The notes under the pieces were generated by a model, which saw only the letters and a program-made list of their open reading frames with translations, was not told where the DNA came from and made no database searches. A stretch of DNA of 64,000 nt from Metopolophium dirhodum (Eukaryota; Arthropoda; Insecta; Hemiptera; Aphididae). The stretch lies in contig NC_083568.1 of NCBI RefSeq assembly GCF_019925205.1, positions 3,276,237 to 3,340,236 of the forward strand, in the 5' to 3' direction. Position numbers and translations under genes: made by a program. How positions within the stretch are numbered: position 1 is the stretch's first letter; each line of letters opens with the position of its first letter. Positions 49,982 through 61,200 of this stretch are shown one piece after another.

Positions 49982-51272
49982 AGCGCGCGCGCTCTGCTCT
50001 GGCCGAAAGCTCAGCAGACAACCGATAGGACCTAGACCCAGCAATAATTGCGAAATTCCTCGTCCGCCTTTGATGTGACTATAGCACGACCGGCACACAC
50101 GCGGCGGGGATTTCAAGTCATATAATCGAAAATCCCCTGACGGTTTTGACCCTTGCGTCGACGCATGTAGGTATATAATACAATAATAATAAAATATAAT
50201 ATTTGTGTGTGATATAATATACCTAGTCGGATATCTATACATACATACAGTCGACTGTACCGTACAGACGACCGCGACGCGTATATAATATTATTATACA
50301 CACAGGATTATGGCCATATACATGTGGGTCGAGTCTGGGGTGGGGTGGCTTACGCACGTAGATCATTAGAGTGTGAATATCATATTATTATATAGACATC
50401 GGCGTTACATTATGATCGTCTCGGAAACGCCACCGCACGCAGAAAGAATAATATGACGACGACCTGCCGCAGAGATTATATTTTATTTGGACGGTTTTCG
50501 ACCATTATTTTTGACGACGCGCGAACCACCGTTGCGGCGGCGGCGGTGGCGCGGGGATGATGATAATCCGTTTTTTCCCGTTAGAAATCGACACCCTTTT
50601 TTGCCCGGGAAAATAACACTCTTCGGTTTACGTGCTCTTTGCGTACCTATATATATATATATATATCGTTGAAAATAACATGAGACGGCGATTTTTGGCG
50701 ATTCGTATCGCGGACCCGCACGATTCGATTTCAAATGGCCTGTTTAAAAAATGTGTAGGTATATAGGTACTCACGTCGTAGAAATTGAAATTCGAGCGGT
50801 CGATATCAAACGATGACACATTTATCGAAAACTATATACCTACGCAGGGATCTCTTGAACCTCTGGCGCAGCTCATCGCGCGAGTCTTGTGATTTTTCGC
50901 GGCTTTCCGATTCAACATTTCGCTGAAATTGTATTGTGAACATATTATATAGGTATTGAAATCGTCTTCGGGCCTGACGACCCGCCAGATGAAGATGCAT
51001 TAAAATATACTCCAACCGGAAAAAATGTGTATAGATACCCACGTAGGGTAGGTACCTATATATTATATCTAATATTGAAACTGATTTAAAACGACGACAC
51101 ATTTCTGTGTATTATAATAGTACATAATATCTACGCAGCTATATATTATATTCTTGTGGACCTTTACCATCGCGATATGCGCCGCGCGCAGCTCATCGCA
51201 CGGGTCGTGTGAGATTTTTCACGGTCTGCCACTTCGAGATTTCGCTGGTTTATTATAATATAATATTACGAA

Positions 51273-51275
51273 TTA
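51273..51275. repeat. TTA target duplication, left (PIF/Harbinger)
   Basis: TTA directly before the left inverted repeat; the same three bases (55001-55003) follow the right one. PIF/Harbinger elements duplicate TWA trinucleotides. Confidence 0.85.
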
Positions 51276-51321
51276 AGGTCCTTTCACACACATCCGATCC
51301 GGGTCCGTTCCGAGTCCGATC
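51276..51321 (+). repeat. Left terminal inverted repeat (46 bp)
   Basis: Identical by eye to the reverse complement of 54955-55000; identity stops at 51322. Confidence 0.95.
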
Positions 51322-51695
51322 CGTCAGGGCATCCGTGTACTCGGAAATATAAACTTGATGTATTCTAGTGCATATGTTCACAAACGTCCGATCCGAGTCC
51401 GATCCGAGCTTTCCGAGTTCTATCCGATCAAAAAAAAATTGTCGCTGACCGATTTTCTGTCCGAGCTCGGACAAGTTTGGATACGGAACGGTGCCGAATC
51501 GAACCTGTATGAACCATATGAATATGCCTGAACAGGCATCCGAAGTCAATGTGCATGATTGTGTATGTTCGACACCTATCATTGAGAAGTTTTTAATTTT
51601 TATTATTTTGTATACGTCAATTAGTACAGTCAGTTGTCAGTATATACTCGTTTTTTTAAGACACTATTCACTAAATTTTCTTTACAAATCTCAAG

Positions 51696-51839
51696 ATGAA
51701 CAACGAAAATTTAATTGAACTCGTAAGAACGCATACCGAACTATATGACTTGAGTCATTCAAAATATAGTGACAGTACATGTAAGGATAAAGTTTGGAAA
51801 AGTATTGCTGATGAACTAAATCAAACCAGTAAATTTTAA
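51696..51839 (+). CDS. MADF-domain exon 1 of Harbinger accessory gene
   Basis: 47 codons from ATG 51696. It begins MNNENLIELVRTHTELYDL and continues SKYSDSTCKDKVWKSIADEL, the first half of a MADF (Myb/SANT-like in Adf-1) DNA-binding domain, including the core Leu-Ile...Tyr and W-x-x-I-A positions. The frame closes after QTSKF, but a donor-like A|GTAAAT at about 51828 would splice before the stop. The second half of MADF is not found between here and 53700. In related elements this protein binds transposon ends and helps the transposase. Initiator-like TCAGT motifs lie at about 51630. Confidence 0.65.
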   Translation: MNNENLIELVRTHTELYDLSHSKYSDSTCKDKVWKSIADELNQTSKF

Positions 51840-51889
51840 AATATTAAATAAGTAATTTATTAAAGTAGAAGTAACATAATATAATAGAT

Positions 51890-51966
51890 ATAAATATATA
51901 TAATATATAATATAATATAATATATAATAATAATAATTATAATAATAATATATAATATATATTTAA
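51890..51966. repeat. AT-rich simple sequence inside the transposon
   Basis: Runs of TATAATATATAAT and AATAATAAT units between the MADF exon and the transposase stop codon. Confidence 0.8.
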
Positions 51967-53136
51967 GTAGAATTTAGAAGTAGAAGTAACATCATATAAA
52001 TTACATTATTAATTATTTTTATTTAATTACTAATTTAAGAAAATTATATAAATGTGTAGTAGTATTTATTACAATTTCAATTTGTATACTGAAATGAACC
52101 CTATTATAATCTTAACTAATACTTAACATTAATTGTTTTATTGCATAACAAATTTAAAAAAAAATTAAAAAAAAAATTAAACATTATTTTGCCATGGGAT
52201 TGACCCTATGGACGAGTTAAAAAAATCTTTAGAAGTGTTTCTTATAAAAAATGCTTCCCGAGTTGCATTTCCACTTCGAATAGGAATATTTGTTAATGTA
52301 GTTACACTTAATTGATCTGCATTGAATTGCTGATTATCACGTATATAGGTTAGTTTACCATCGTACTTTTTAATAAAATTATGCAGTATGCATGTAGATA
52401 TTATTATGATATCAACATTTTTAGGTTTGGCTTGAATTCGCCTATTATATATTCGACATTTTTGTGATAATATTCCAAAAGCGTTCTCTACGACTCTCCT
52501 AGCACGACAAATTCAATAATTATATATTCTTTTTTCATTGCAATCAAGATTTTTGCCAGGATAGGGTTTCAACAAATAAGTTTTTAATGGGAATGCTTCG
52601 TCCCCAATTATAACGAATGGTACTTCATTTGTTGTACCTGGCAATGATGCTTTTTCTGGTATATCCAGTTTATTTTGCTCTAAAGCTTTTCCCAACATTG
52701 AGTGGTTCAAAATACCACCATCGCTATTTTTGCCATAACTTCTTACATCTACAGCTATAAAATTGTTATGCGCGTCGACCAGTGCTAATAATACAACAGA
52801 AAATGTTTTTTTGTAACAAAAATACTGTGAGCCGCTGTTAGGAGGTGCTTGAATTGTTACATGCTTCCCATCGATTGCACCTAAGCAATTTGGAAAATTC
52901 CAGGAAGTCCAAAATTCTGAAGCTATTTCTTTTCATTTTTGTTCATTTGGTGCAGCCATGACTTCGGGCATTATAATTTCAATAATTGCGTTACATACCT
53001 CTATAATAATTGTATATACCGTAGATACTCCTAAACGAAAACTAAATGAAATACTTCTAATCGAATCTCCGGTTGCTAAGTACCTATGATTTTAAAATAA
53101 TTTTAAATTATATTTTTATTAGATAAAAAACTTGAA

Positions 53137-53690
53137 AATGTAATAAAGGTTCCTCATAAAAAAAACTGGGTAATTCACTCTGCTGTATAGTAGTGGTTGA
53201 GTAAAATAGCGATTAGGCCTCTAACGATTTTTGACATTTGTTTTTATTCAAAAAGTATAAGTCATAGAACTTGAAACTTCTACCAGATGTTTAAAGTGAC
53301 ATTTTCTTTGCATGATTTTTTTTTCAAAATATTTCGTTAATTTTTCTGCTATTTATAAGCATTTAAAATATTCGAATTTTTTATAAATGTCGATAAAATT
53401 TTTTTTGCCGAGTCAATATTTAATAGAAGGTTTTACATAAGTTAATCTATGAGTGATTAAAAAATTATCAAAATACATGGGCACAATTTTTTTTTAAAAG
53501 CGTTTGAAGTTCAGATATTGATAAAATTTGTCAATATCACGAATATTTGCAAATTATTTTGTAGTTCAAAATGTATAAATTTTTTGTATTCATATAACTA
53601 AGAATTTAAAATTTAATATATTAAAATAATTTAAATTAGTTTGAAAATCTTAATGTTTGTCTAATGTAATTACAATAAATACAAAAAAAT
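53137..53690 (-). mobile_element. Family 1 repeat fragment nested inside the Harbinger element
   Basis: Read on the minus strand this stretch resembles the internal modules of the repeat at 22150-23455: TTTAAATGCTTATAAATA (complement at about 53343-53360), and a second module with GATATTGACAAATTTTATCA (complement at about 53516-53536) like 22466-22490 and 22870-22890. AATTCACTCTGCTGTATAGT at 53172 also recalls GTCGCTCTGCTGTACAGTAG at 22190. Boundaries are uncertain. It sits where the missing second half of the MADF gene would be expected. Confidence 0.55.
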
Positions 53691-53762
53691 ACATGATGCC
53701 CTAAACGATACTTCTATGAACAATGACAATTTAAAAACAAATCAAAGTGTTAATGATAACAT

Positions 53763-54185
53763 TTGGAAAAAACAAAATACAATAAAAAAGAAACAAATCT
53801 TGACTACTGGAAGTTGCCAACAACAGCTTCTACAAGTCTTATGAAATACTTATTGGAAAAAAAAGAAACAAGTAAAGAAAATGATATTGATTCTGTAGAT
53901 GCGTTTCTCAAAGGTATTGGTGCTACATTGAAGACATTTGATCCTTATTCTTTAAATTTGGCAAAATCTAGAATATTTAATACCGTTCAAGACATTGAAA
54001 TGTCCAACATTTTAAACAAACAACAATCATGTGTTCCTAATAATCAACCTTCTCCATCAGTGTCATCTAACTCATTGTACAGCAACTATTTTCAGTCACA
54101 ATATCCACAAATTATACAACCAGACAATACAATATTTACACCAAGTGCGTTTACGACCTTTGGAAATGAAAATCAACACCAATAA
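53763..54185 (+). CDS. C-terminal exon of MADF/BESS accessory protein
   Basis: 140 codons ending TAA 54185, with no ATG at its start (the first codon is TTG), so it is an internal or 3' exon. A BESS-like segment is visible at about residues 44-82 (DAFLKGIGATLKTF, then LAKSRIFNTVQDIE), followed by a Ser/Asn/Gln-rich tail. MADF and BESS occur together in insect Adf-1-type regulators and in Harbinger accessory proteins. Just upstream, a different frame (TSMNNDNLKTNQSVNDN) is open up to the A run at 53767-53772, which suggests a one-base indel or an unseen splice site. The exon lies wholly inside the intron of the opposite-strand transposase. Confidence 0.6.
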   Translation: MEKTKYNKKETNLDYWKLPTTASTSLMKYLLEKKETSKENDIDSVDAFLKGIGATLKTFDPYSLNLAKSRIFNTVQDIEMSNILNKQQSCVPNNQPSPSVSSNSLYSNYFQSQYPQIIQPDNTIFTPSAFTTFGNENQHQ

Positions 54186-54954
54186 TTTCGTATTATTTAA
54201 CATTAAAAAAAAATTAATAATTTCAATTAATGGTTAATAGTTTTTTATATTTTTCTTTTTTATTTGTAAGATTTATTTTGTTATCTAACAGATTTTATTT
54301 TATTTTAATATTTAAATAATTAAGAAGGTAATTAATATCAGTTAATAACACTTTTTTTTAATAACAAAATGTAATTCATGCTATCTAATTTTAACATAAG
54401 AAATTTAATTCAAAATTGGGTATTACTAATTTAAATTTTGTGTCGATTACTTACCTTAAGCATACAGCTAATCTTTCCTTTTACGGTATAGGTTTTCTCC
54501 AATGAGTTTCCTTCTTTGTTATTAAATTTTCTAACTTTTCATGTAAGACATTAAAAGTGTATTGAGACATACGGAAATATTCATAAAACTTTTGTTCATC
54601 ATCAATTAGACCGTTATACAAAGTAAATTCGCCTTCGGTTTTCCTTTTTTTCCACAGATCATGAACCCACACAGTTCTTTTCCGCTTATTTGTAATACTT
54701 ATTTTAGATTTATTTTCTTCTTCTTCTTCTTCTTCTTTGTCAAGTAATAGTACTATAATAATTAACTCTTCTTGGCTAAATTCAACCATGATGAATAGGA
54801 ACTCTTGATGAAAACTGTTCTATACTACTGCGAGATGTGTACTGTGTAAAATACTGTGTAAAAACAAACAGCAACTAAAATTAAAATCGGAACGGAGACA
54901 GCCCGGGTATATATGAACTAAGTCCTCGGAAACTACTCGGAATGGAAAACATCT

Positions 54955-55000
54955 GATCGGACTCGGAACGGACCCGGATCGGATGTGTGTGAAAGGACCT
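54955..55000 (-). repeat. Right terminal inverted repeat (46 bp)
   Basis: Perfect reverse complement of 51276-51321; followed by TTA (55001-55003). Confidence 0.95.
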
Positions 55001-55382
55001 TTAGTCTTCAACGACCTACCTGATGGATATTATGACATACTCTGCCCACAGCCGGCCGGACGAGACGTCGTTCGTCGTGCGGGAGAAAATAAAACATCTC
55101 TTACATGCGTTTGCGTATAATATTTTAATTATTATTTATATCGGCACAATGGGCCTGCCGAGGGACTGTGCGGCAGCCATAGACGTCCTAGACCGGCAAT
55201 AATAAAACAAAAATATAATATTATTATGGTTCATTACCGCCCGCGCGTGCGCAGCTCCGGTCGCCGTCGCAGGGGTACCAATGGTGCGGTGAAAGGGGAG
55301 CGAGGTGAATCGTTCGGTTCGTCATGGTCGACCCCCGGTTGAAGGTATATATACCACACATTACCAGCCATGTACGCGCGCT

Positions 55383-55427
<45 letters not shown>

Positions 55428-56960
55428 ACGCGAATGTACCTTCACGCAGCAGCAGCGGAGTGTACCCAGTAGCAGCCTGGCTACCTGAATACGTGACTTG
55501 GAAGACGCGGCGTGTTATTCAAACCGAGCATAAAAAAAACACCTAACACGGCGGAATAAATTGAACGAAATAATAATAATAAAAAAAAAATACAGAAAAG
55601 ACCGAAGAAATGTATATTATTATAATAATAATAGTATAATATATACACGCGTTATAACATAATATATAAAATAATATGCGTTCGTGTGCGCAAGTCGACG
55701 CGACGTTCGTCTCAAACTGTCTCCGCGGGTTTTTGCATAATTTAATGGTAATTAGTCACAAGAAAAATCTATTTACATATATTAATAAACAAATGATAAT
55801 ATAATCTGCAATTAAAAACACGACGTAATATTATTATCGTCTATAAATATCATTGTTTTAATATATTATATATATTAAATATTTATATATATATATATCA
55901 CGCACATAATAATATAGTATAGAACCCTATGCCACTGCAGCGTTGATATACACATATATCATATTATATAGGTAAATCATCAGAGTGCCGTTTATAATTA
56001 GTGACGACGAGACTGTTATTTCGGAAAAACTCATTATATTTTAATTTACTCACTTGAACACATTATTCATTTCGCATCGTCATCAAAACAGCAAAACACT
56101 ACAGCCGTACAGTTTGAGAGCAAAGCGCACAATGGGTATATATTATTATTATTATATGGAGCGCGAAACAATTATTATACTGACAAAGAAAAATATCGTT
56201 ACCGTTTTTAAAATAGAAGTTATTATCACCCGTCCAAATTATACATGATCATTACATTTCTAGACCTAAGTAATATTCATTCATCACATTTTAAAACAGC
56301 TATAAACATGACACCTCATCATCGCGTATACTGAATTAAAAAAAAATTACACCTTTGTGTAAAATGCATTACACTACATTAAAGTATATTATATAATGTA
56401 TAATATATTATGTACATATATTCTGCGATGACATTTGTGAAGCTTATTGTGAAGTGAACATTATAATAAATTAGGATCATTAAACATGCCAAATTTAAAA
56501 TTTTTACTTTTAAATAGATTACTACAATTTTATTAAAGGCTTACTCTGTGTAACACTTATATTTTTCACAATATAATATGTGCGATGTAAGACGTTGTTA
56601 CTTATAAATAATAATATTATATAATGAATAGGCCATTCGTATATCAGTTACATAGTAGGTAGCGTTCTCGAATAAGGAAGAGATACGAAAATATGAAATA
56701 CATATCTTCCATCCTCTTCAGCAAATAAATGATGTTTCTTCCATTATTTTATAATGTTTTTTAATTTCATGGAGTATAAAAAGTAAAAATACTTACTGAG
56801 TGAGACAGACAATTCGGGAATGCTCGATAAGGACTATATCCTATCCCTTGTATAATATTATCGAGGGATGTACTGTGATACTTATACCTATATTAATGGT
56901 ATTTAAATTTAAAGAATACAAAATAATAACTAAAAAACATTAAAATTTAAAAATATATTG
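55001..56960. other. Non-coding DNA with AC microsatellite
   Basis: A 40-bp AC repeat (55386-55425) dominates the GC-richer part (55020-55560). The rest is AT-rich. No exon is supportable; Val/Cys-repeat frames on the minus strand come from the microsatellite. Confidence 0.55.
55386..55425. repeat. (AC)n microsatellite, 40 bp
   Basis: The longest pure dinucleotide repeat in the window; alternating purine-pyrimidine sequence of this kind can adopt Z-DNA. Confidence 0.95.
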
Positions 56961-56964
56961 TATT

Positions 56965-57740
56965 TAGGATTTTAAGAAAGAAGAACAAGGAAACAATGGT
57001 TTGATGAACAATATGTAAAATAGCAAATACTGAAAGAGATATTGCACGAACAAAAATATTAAATGATCCAAGTGAAGAGAATTAGAGATAACTCAGAAAT
57101 TAAGCGACGAGAAACAAACTAAAGGTTTAGAGGGAAAAAAAGACATGGGAAAACTCTAGACTGGAAGTGGTACAAAAACTAATGAGATTAAGTTTGGATT
57201 TAACTATTTAAAAAAAATCGACATTTATAAAGGATAGAGAGAAATCACTAATAACGGATAAGAAAATATCCGTTCAAGGATATGTTTGAAAAATACTGGA
57301 CCAACCATTAGACGTGTACGTAGACGTGGAAGCACGGTTGAACAGAGGTTAGATGAACCCACAATAGAAGAAGTGGAACGGGGAGTAGATATTATGCTGA
57401 AAAATGGGAAGGTGCCAAGGGAAAATGCGATTATTTCAGAACTCCTGAAAAAAAGAGGAAAAAATCTAATGGCACAGCTAAAACGGCTGGTAGATATTAT
57501 ATGGAAACACAGAGGAATATTCCTACTAAACACTTCTTATAAACTGGTATCAAACATAATATTGAACCAAATCAAACCATATACTCAAGGGAAATAATAG
57601 GAGAATATCAATCAGGATTCATTCCAGGGAGATCGACAGTTGATCAAATGCCTACATACAATATAATGCAAATAAGTAGAGAAAAGTACAGAGGTGTAGT
57701 GGAAGCAGCGACGGACCTACAAGGCCAGGAATAAGAAAAA
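56965..57740 (+). pseudogene. Decayed LINE reverse-transcriptase region
   Basis: Broken frames in order resemble a non-LTR retrotransposon ORF2 (RTE/Jockey-like). First comes a linker region (ERDIARTKILNDPSEEN-like, 57036-57080; ITDKKISVQGYV-like, 57250-57285). An open part follows at 57286-57597 with EQRLDEPTIEEVERGVDIML, KNGKVPRENAIISELLKKRG and LVDIIWKHRGIFLLNTSYKL, matching the early RT fingers region. After a stop at 57597, IGEYQSGFIPGRSTVDQ (about 57598-57650) matches the next RT block. The catalytic box (usually YADD) is not seen. Stops and frame changes show it is dead. Confidence 0.8.
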
Positions 57741-57893
57741 AAAGGTATAGTTAAAAATGTCAGATGAAAGTGATAAAATAATATCACGTGTGGACAACAT
57801 TAAGATAAGTGTAATATGATTATTACTATTCTGTTACCTCCACAAGCGTGGTGACTGGTGATTTATTACATAATATATAATATAGTCACTATA
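57741..57893. other. Short spacer
   Basis: Nothing recognisable between the LINE remnant and the next TIR element. Confidence 0.5.
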
Positions 57894-58266
57894 CCGAGTG
57901 TTCCATTTAACGCAAGACACTCATTATTTCAAAAACTATTAAAGTTTTTGAAAATATATTTTTAAATAATTTTGAATCGTAGAAAAATAACATATTTCTA
58001 TAATTGTATTTTTACCATTTTTTTATGACTATCGTTGTTTTAATTTTTTAATGACAACTTGCATTTTAAATTCATTATTCTAAAGTAGAATATTTTTTGA
58101 AGTACTTCGATGTATATAAGTCGAATTTTGGACAAGTAGTTAATGAGTTACACGTATTTAAATTTGAATAAGTGTATAAGTGGATAAATAGAGTGGTACA
58201 GCCGTACAGGGGTACCTACCCTATAAAATGTATATTACGACGACGTAAGTTAAATGGATCACTCCG
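57894..58266. mobile_element. TA-flanked TIR element, family 2, copy B
   Basis: 373 bp. The left end after TA is CCGAGTGTTCCATTTAACGC then AAGACACTCATTATTTC. The reverse complement of the right end, also bounded by TA, is CGGAGTGATCCATTTAACTT then ACGTCG. It shares termini and the ATTTCAAAAA...GGACAAGTAGTTAATGAG type interior with copy A (4779-5362). No protein frame, hence non-autonomous. Confidence 0.8.
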
Positions 58267-61200
58267 TATAATAATAATTAATAATATAATATATTTTTAT
58301 GTGTAGCGTTTTTACTTCAATGTCTCGTTTTGAGGCTAATATGTTCCCGAACGTGCGCGTGTTATGACATTACATTATAAGCATATATTATAATGGCGAT
58401 CCCGTGGTGACGCTGACAGGTCCAAGGTAGATAACGTAATTTATGTCGTTCGGTCCCCGAGCAGATCGACGCGACAACAACAACAGTAGCAGCAACGGCA
58501 ACAGCTACAACAATAATATATTATGTATACGTACCTATATCATATATTATAATATTATATTGTAAGTCTGTCCGCGGCCAGTTACGACTTACAGGGCGGA
58601 CATAATATATTACTATAATGATATGCGCGTACTGCAACAGATAAGCGGTCTTACTGGTATACCTGCTATTCCTGCCTATCATTTGTGATTTCGACCCTTT
58701 TCGTTTAGGCGTAGCAATACATAATAATATTATAATAAGCGTTCGAGGGGAAGGTGAAGAGGGGAGATGGTGATTATAGGAATTACGGGCGTATTATATA
58801 TTATTATATAGGTACGTAATAGATCGAATCCAGGCGCCTGGGCCAGCAGATTGATAACAATGAGAAACGGGTCGCACTTGGGTCGCAGGCTCCGCGTATA
58901 TAATAAACATATTGTATTATATTATATTTTATGCATTTATACATTTATATACATATTATTATAAATGTATATAATATACGGTAACACAGAGAACGAGCAG
59001 GGCTATTATTATTATCGTTATTTATTACGAGCCACCTGTTTTCTGGTGCTACGGCTACCGTATTACAAGACCGATTGTACTCCACGGTTTTTTCTCCTAT
59101 ATTTTCACTTCTCTCTCGTGTCGCCAGGCCACTCGCACGTATATATAACATAATATAATCCTTTAAAGAAAGAGAGAAAAAAACCCGAATTTCAATAGAT
59201 ATATATGATAACGCACGCGTAACAATGACGGCGACGAAGATTCATATTTTCGGTGCGCGAGCGAGACGAAAAAAACTAAAAAATGAAACTAAGTAAAAAA
59301 AAAACGTATAAATATACATTATAAAACATATATATGATGTATAGGACCTATATTATAAGTAGGTATAAAAAACCGTCATCGACAGACGAGTAAATTAGAT
59401 GCACGATTCGGTGTCTCCGTGGCAAATGACAAGACTAGACGTCTCGAAGGAAATTTTTTTTTTAAAAAGAATAAAGACGGAGACGAACGACATCATATAT
59501 TATTATAGGTACCTCGTTTGGTGCGGTTCGTTATGGATGAAGCGACTGACTATACGTTTTGTACCTAGACACGTTTTCGTGTGTGTTTTTCCGTTTTTAG
59601 TTTGTTTAATATGCTGATGCTACAGGTGGCAGTTTGAGACTTCGACCGTTAAACTATTATTATAATACATAAATTACAGCTTTTATATGCCTTGTACGTA
59701 TTATTGAATTGAACGACAAACCAAATAGTATTTTATTTATTATATACATTTTTAGTTTTTATAATAATATTATGTGAGATTTATAAATTTTTTTTACGAA
59801 TGTGCACAGTCGCAAATGAGTATAACTATAAGTATACGATATAATGACGGAACGGTCGCAATAGACAAAGTTATTGATAATAATAATTATAAAACCAACT
59901 CGAAATGTATATAAACCTATATACTATATCCGTATGCTATAACTATACTATGAAGCTAAACCTTGTAGAGCAATATTTAAGTCGAAATTAGTATTCGTAA
60001 ACATTATTTTTCACGGTCATATGATTTTTATATTTATACGAAAATACTATTTCCGAACGTTTTTATGCTAACAACAGACAGTTCGTGCTGTGTTGATATC
60101 ATAAAACGTGTGTTTGACACGGTCACACGTGACGTTCACGACGGGTGTTCAAAAAAAAAAATGTGTGCGTAAAACTAGTAATCTGAGGGTGACCCTAAGG
60201 ATCTAAATCTCCAGACTCAGGATTCTGTGTGTTTTGTGTCGTCGTTAATTAATGACTTGAGTGACAATTTTTCATATACTGCATCAGATCCTCACTGGGT
60301 AGTGCTTACAATTCTAACATACTTTATAGCCCGTAACACTAACTGGAATAATCGCGGTACCTACTGTCAACAAAATGAACTACCCACATCAAATATTCTT
60401 TAGAATTTACTATTTCAGACAACAATTAATAACAATTTATATTACTCGACTCGACTCGTAATTGTTTATTACAATAATAAATAGTTATTGTTTTACAAAC
60501 ATATTGTATAATTAACAAATAAAATAGTTTATGAAAAATCACTATAGGTTTCTTGTACATGTTTTATTTAAAAAATATGGGAACTTTCCAAAGTGTTTTA
60601 TCAAGTTTCCGTTATATAGGTACTATAATTTATATCCTATATAGGTGCGCAGAGTATTTCTTCCCGTTTAATGTCACACATTTTGAGAACGTGTGCAGCG
60701 TTCGATTTATTTACTCTTCTAGCCTAACTAATACAATATAATCTCCTAAGTTCTATAACTGACGAATTTGAATGGAGCTGGTTAACATTTGGCGACTATT
60801 ATCCTTTTCTGCAGCCAACATTGAGCGGGTGATAGTAAATGTGAACTTCCTATATGCAGATTGTGTTGTTAGGAATAACATGTAAATATATGACGTATAA
60901 TATAGTAAATATACGAGACAAATAATAATTTAATAATAATAATTAATACTCTGCAGGATTATCCCGGATAAATATTACTATATGATTGTTATTCAAGTCA
61001 ATCTTGTCTCGTAAGTTATAATACGATAAACTGATATTTTACACTATATTTGTAACGGGTCATACGCAACCGTCAGATTTCAACTTTATTTCGAGACATG
61101 TTACATAATATACAATATACATGTATATAGATGTGTATAAATTATGGTAGACCCGTCGTTTAAAAAGAAAAAAAAAGGTACATTAAGTATAGTTGTTTAT

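Larger units (their letters stand above)
47765..51275. other. Non-coding DNA with simple repeats
   Basis: T-rich tracts (47790-47870), AT-rich sequence and a second small GC-rich patch (49910-50160) with a CGG run (49961-49981). 49321-49334 repeats the 14-mer CTTCGCTCAGAATC present in family 1 copy b, so a fragment of that repeat may lie upstream of it. No exon can be supported; frames on both strands at 49352-49868 are crossed by AT and TG/CA repeats. Confidence 0.5.
52177..54789 (-). pseudogene. PIF/Harbinger DDE transposase, two exons, three nonsense codons
   Basis: Exon 1 runs 54789-54455 from ATG: an acidic/basic N-terminus, then FYEYFRMSQYTFNVLHEKLE, typical of HARBI1-like transposases, ending at AAG|GTAAGT. 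Exon 2 runs 53083-52177 after ATAG and restores LR|YLATGDS in frame. Together they give 413 codons, a normal length. The DDE triad is visible: Asp in LGAIDGKHV (52872-52870), Asp in VIIGDEAF (52602-52600) and Glu in RVVENAFG (52488-52486). Three in-frame stops break it: TAA at 54483-54481, TGA at 52935-52933 (Trp position) and TGA at 52515-52513 (Arg position). There is no frameshift. This enzyme normally cuts and pastes the element at TWA. The intron (54454-53084) holds the accessory-gene exon of the other strand and a nested repeat. Confidence 0.9.
51276..55000. mobile_element. Full-length PIF/Harbinger transposon
   Basis: 3,725 bp with perfect 46-bp terminal inverted repeats (51276-51321 and 54955-55000) starting AGGTCCTTTCACACACATCC and a TTA duplication. 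Subterminal regions carry many TCCGAG/TCCGATC repeats on both sides (51380-51430, 54920-54965), probable transposase binding sites. Inside are a two-exon DDE transposase on the minus strand and a MADF/BESS-type accessory gene on the plus strand, the usual two-gene set of this superfamily. The transposase has three nonsense codons, and a piece of another repeat is inserted at about 53137-53690, so this copy cannot move by itself. Intact TIRs mean it could still be moved by a relative's transposase. Confidence 0.95.
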
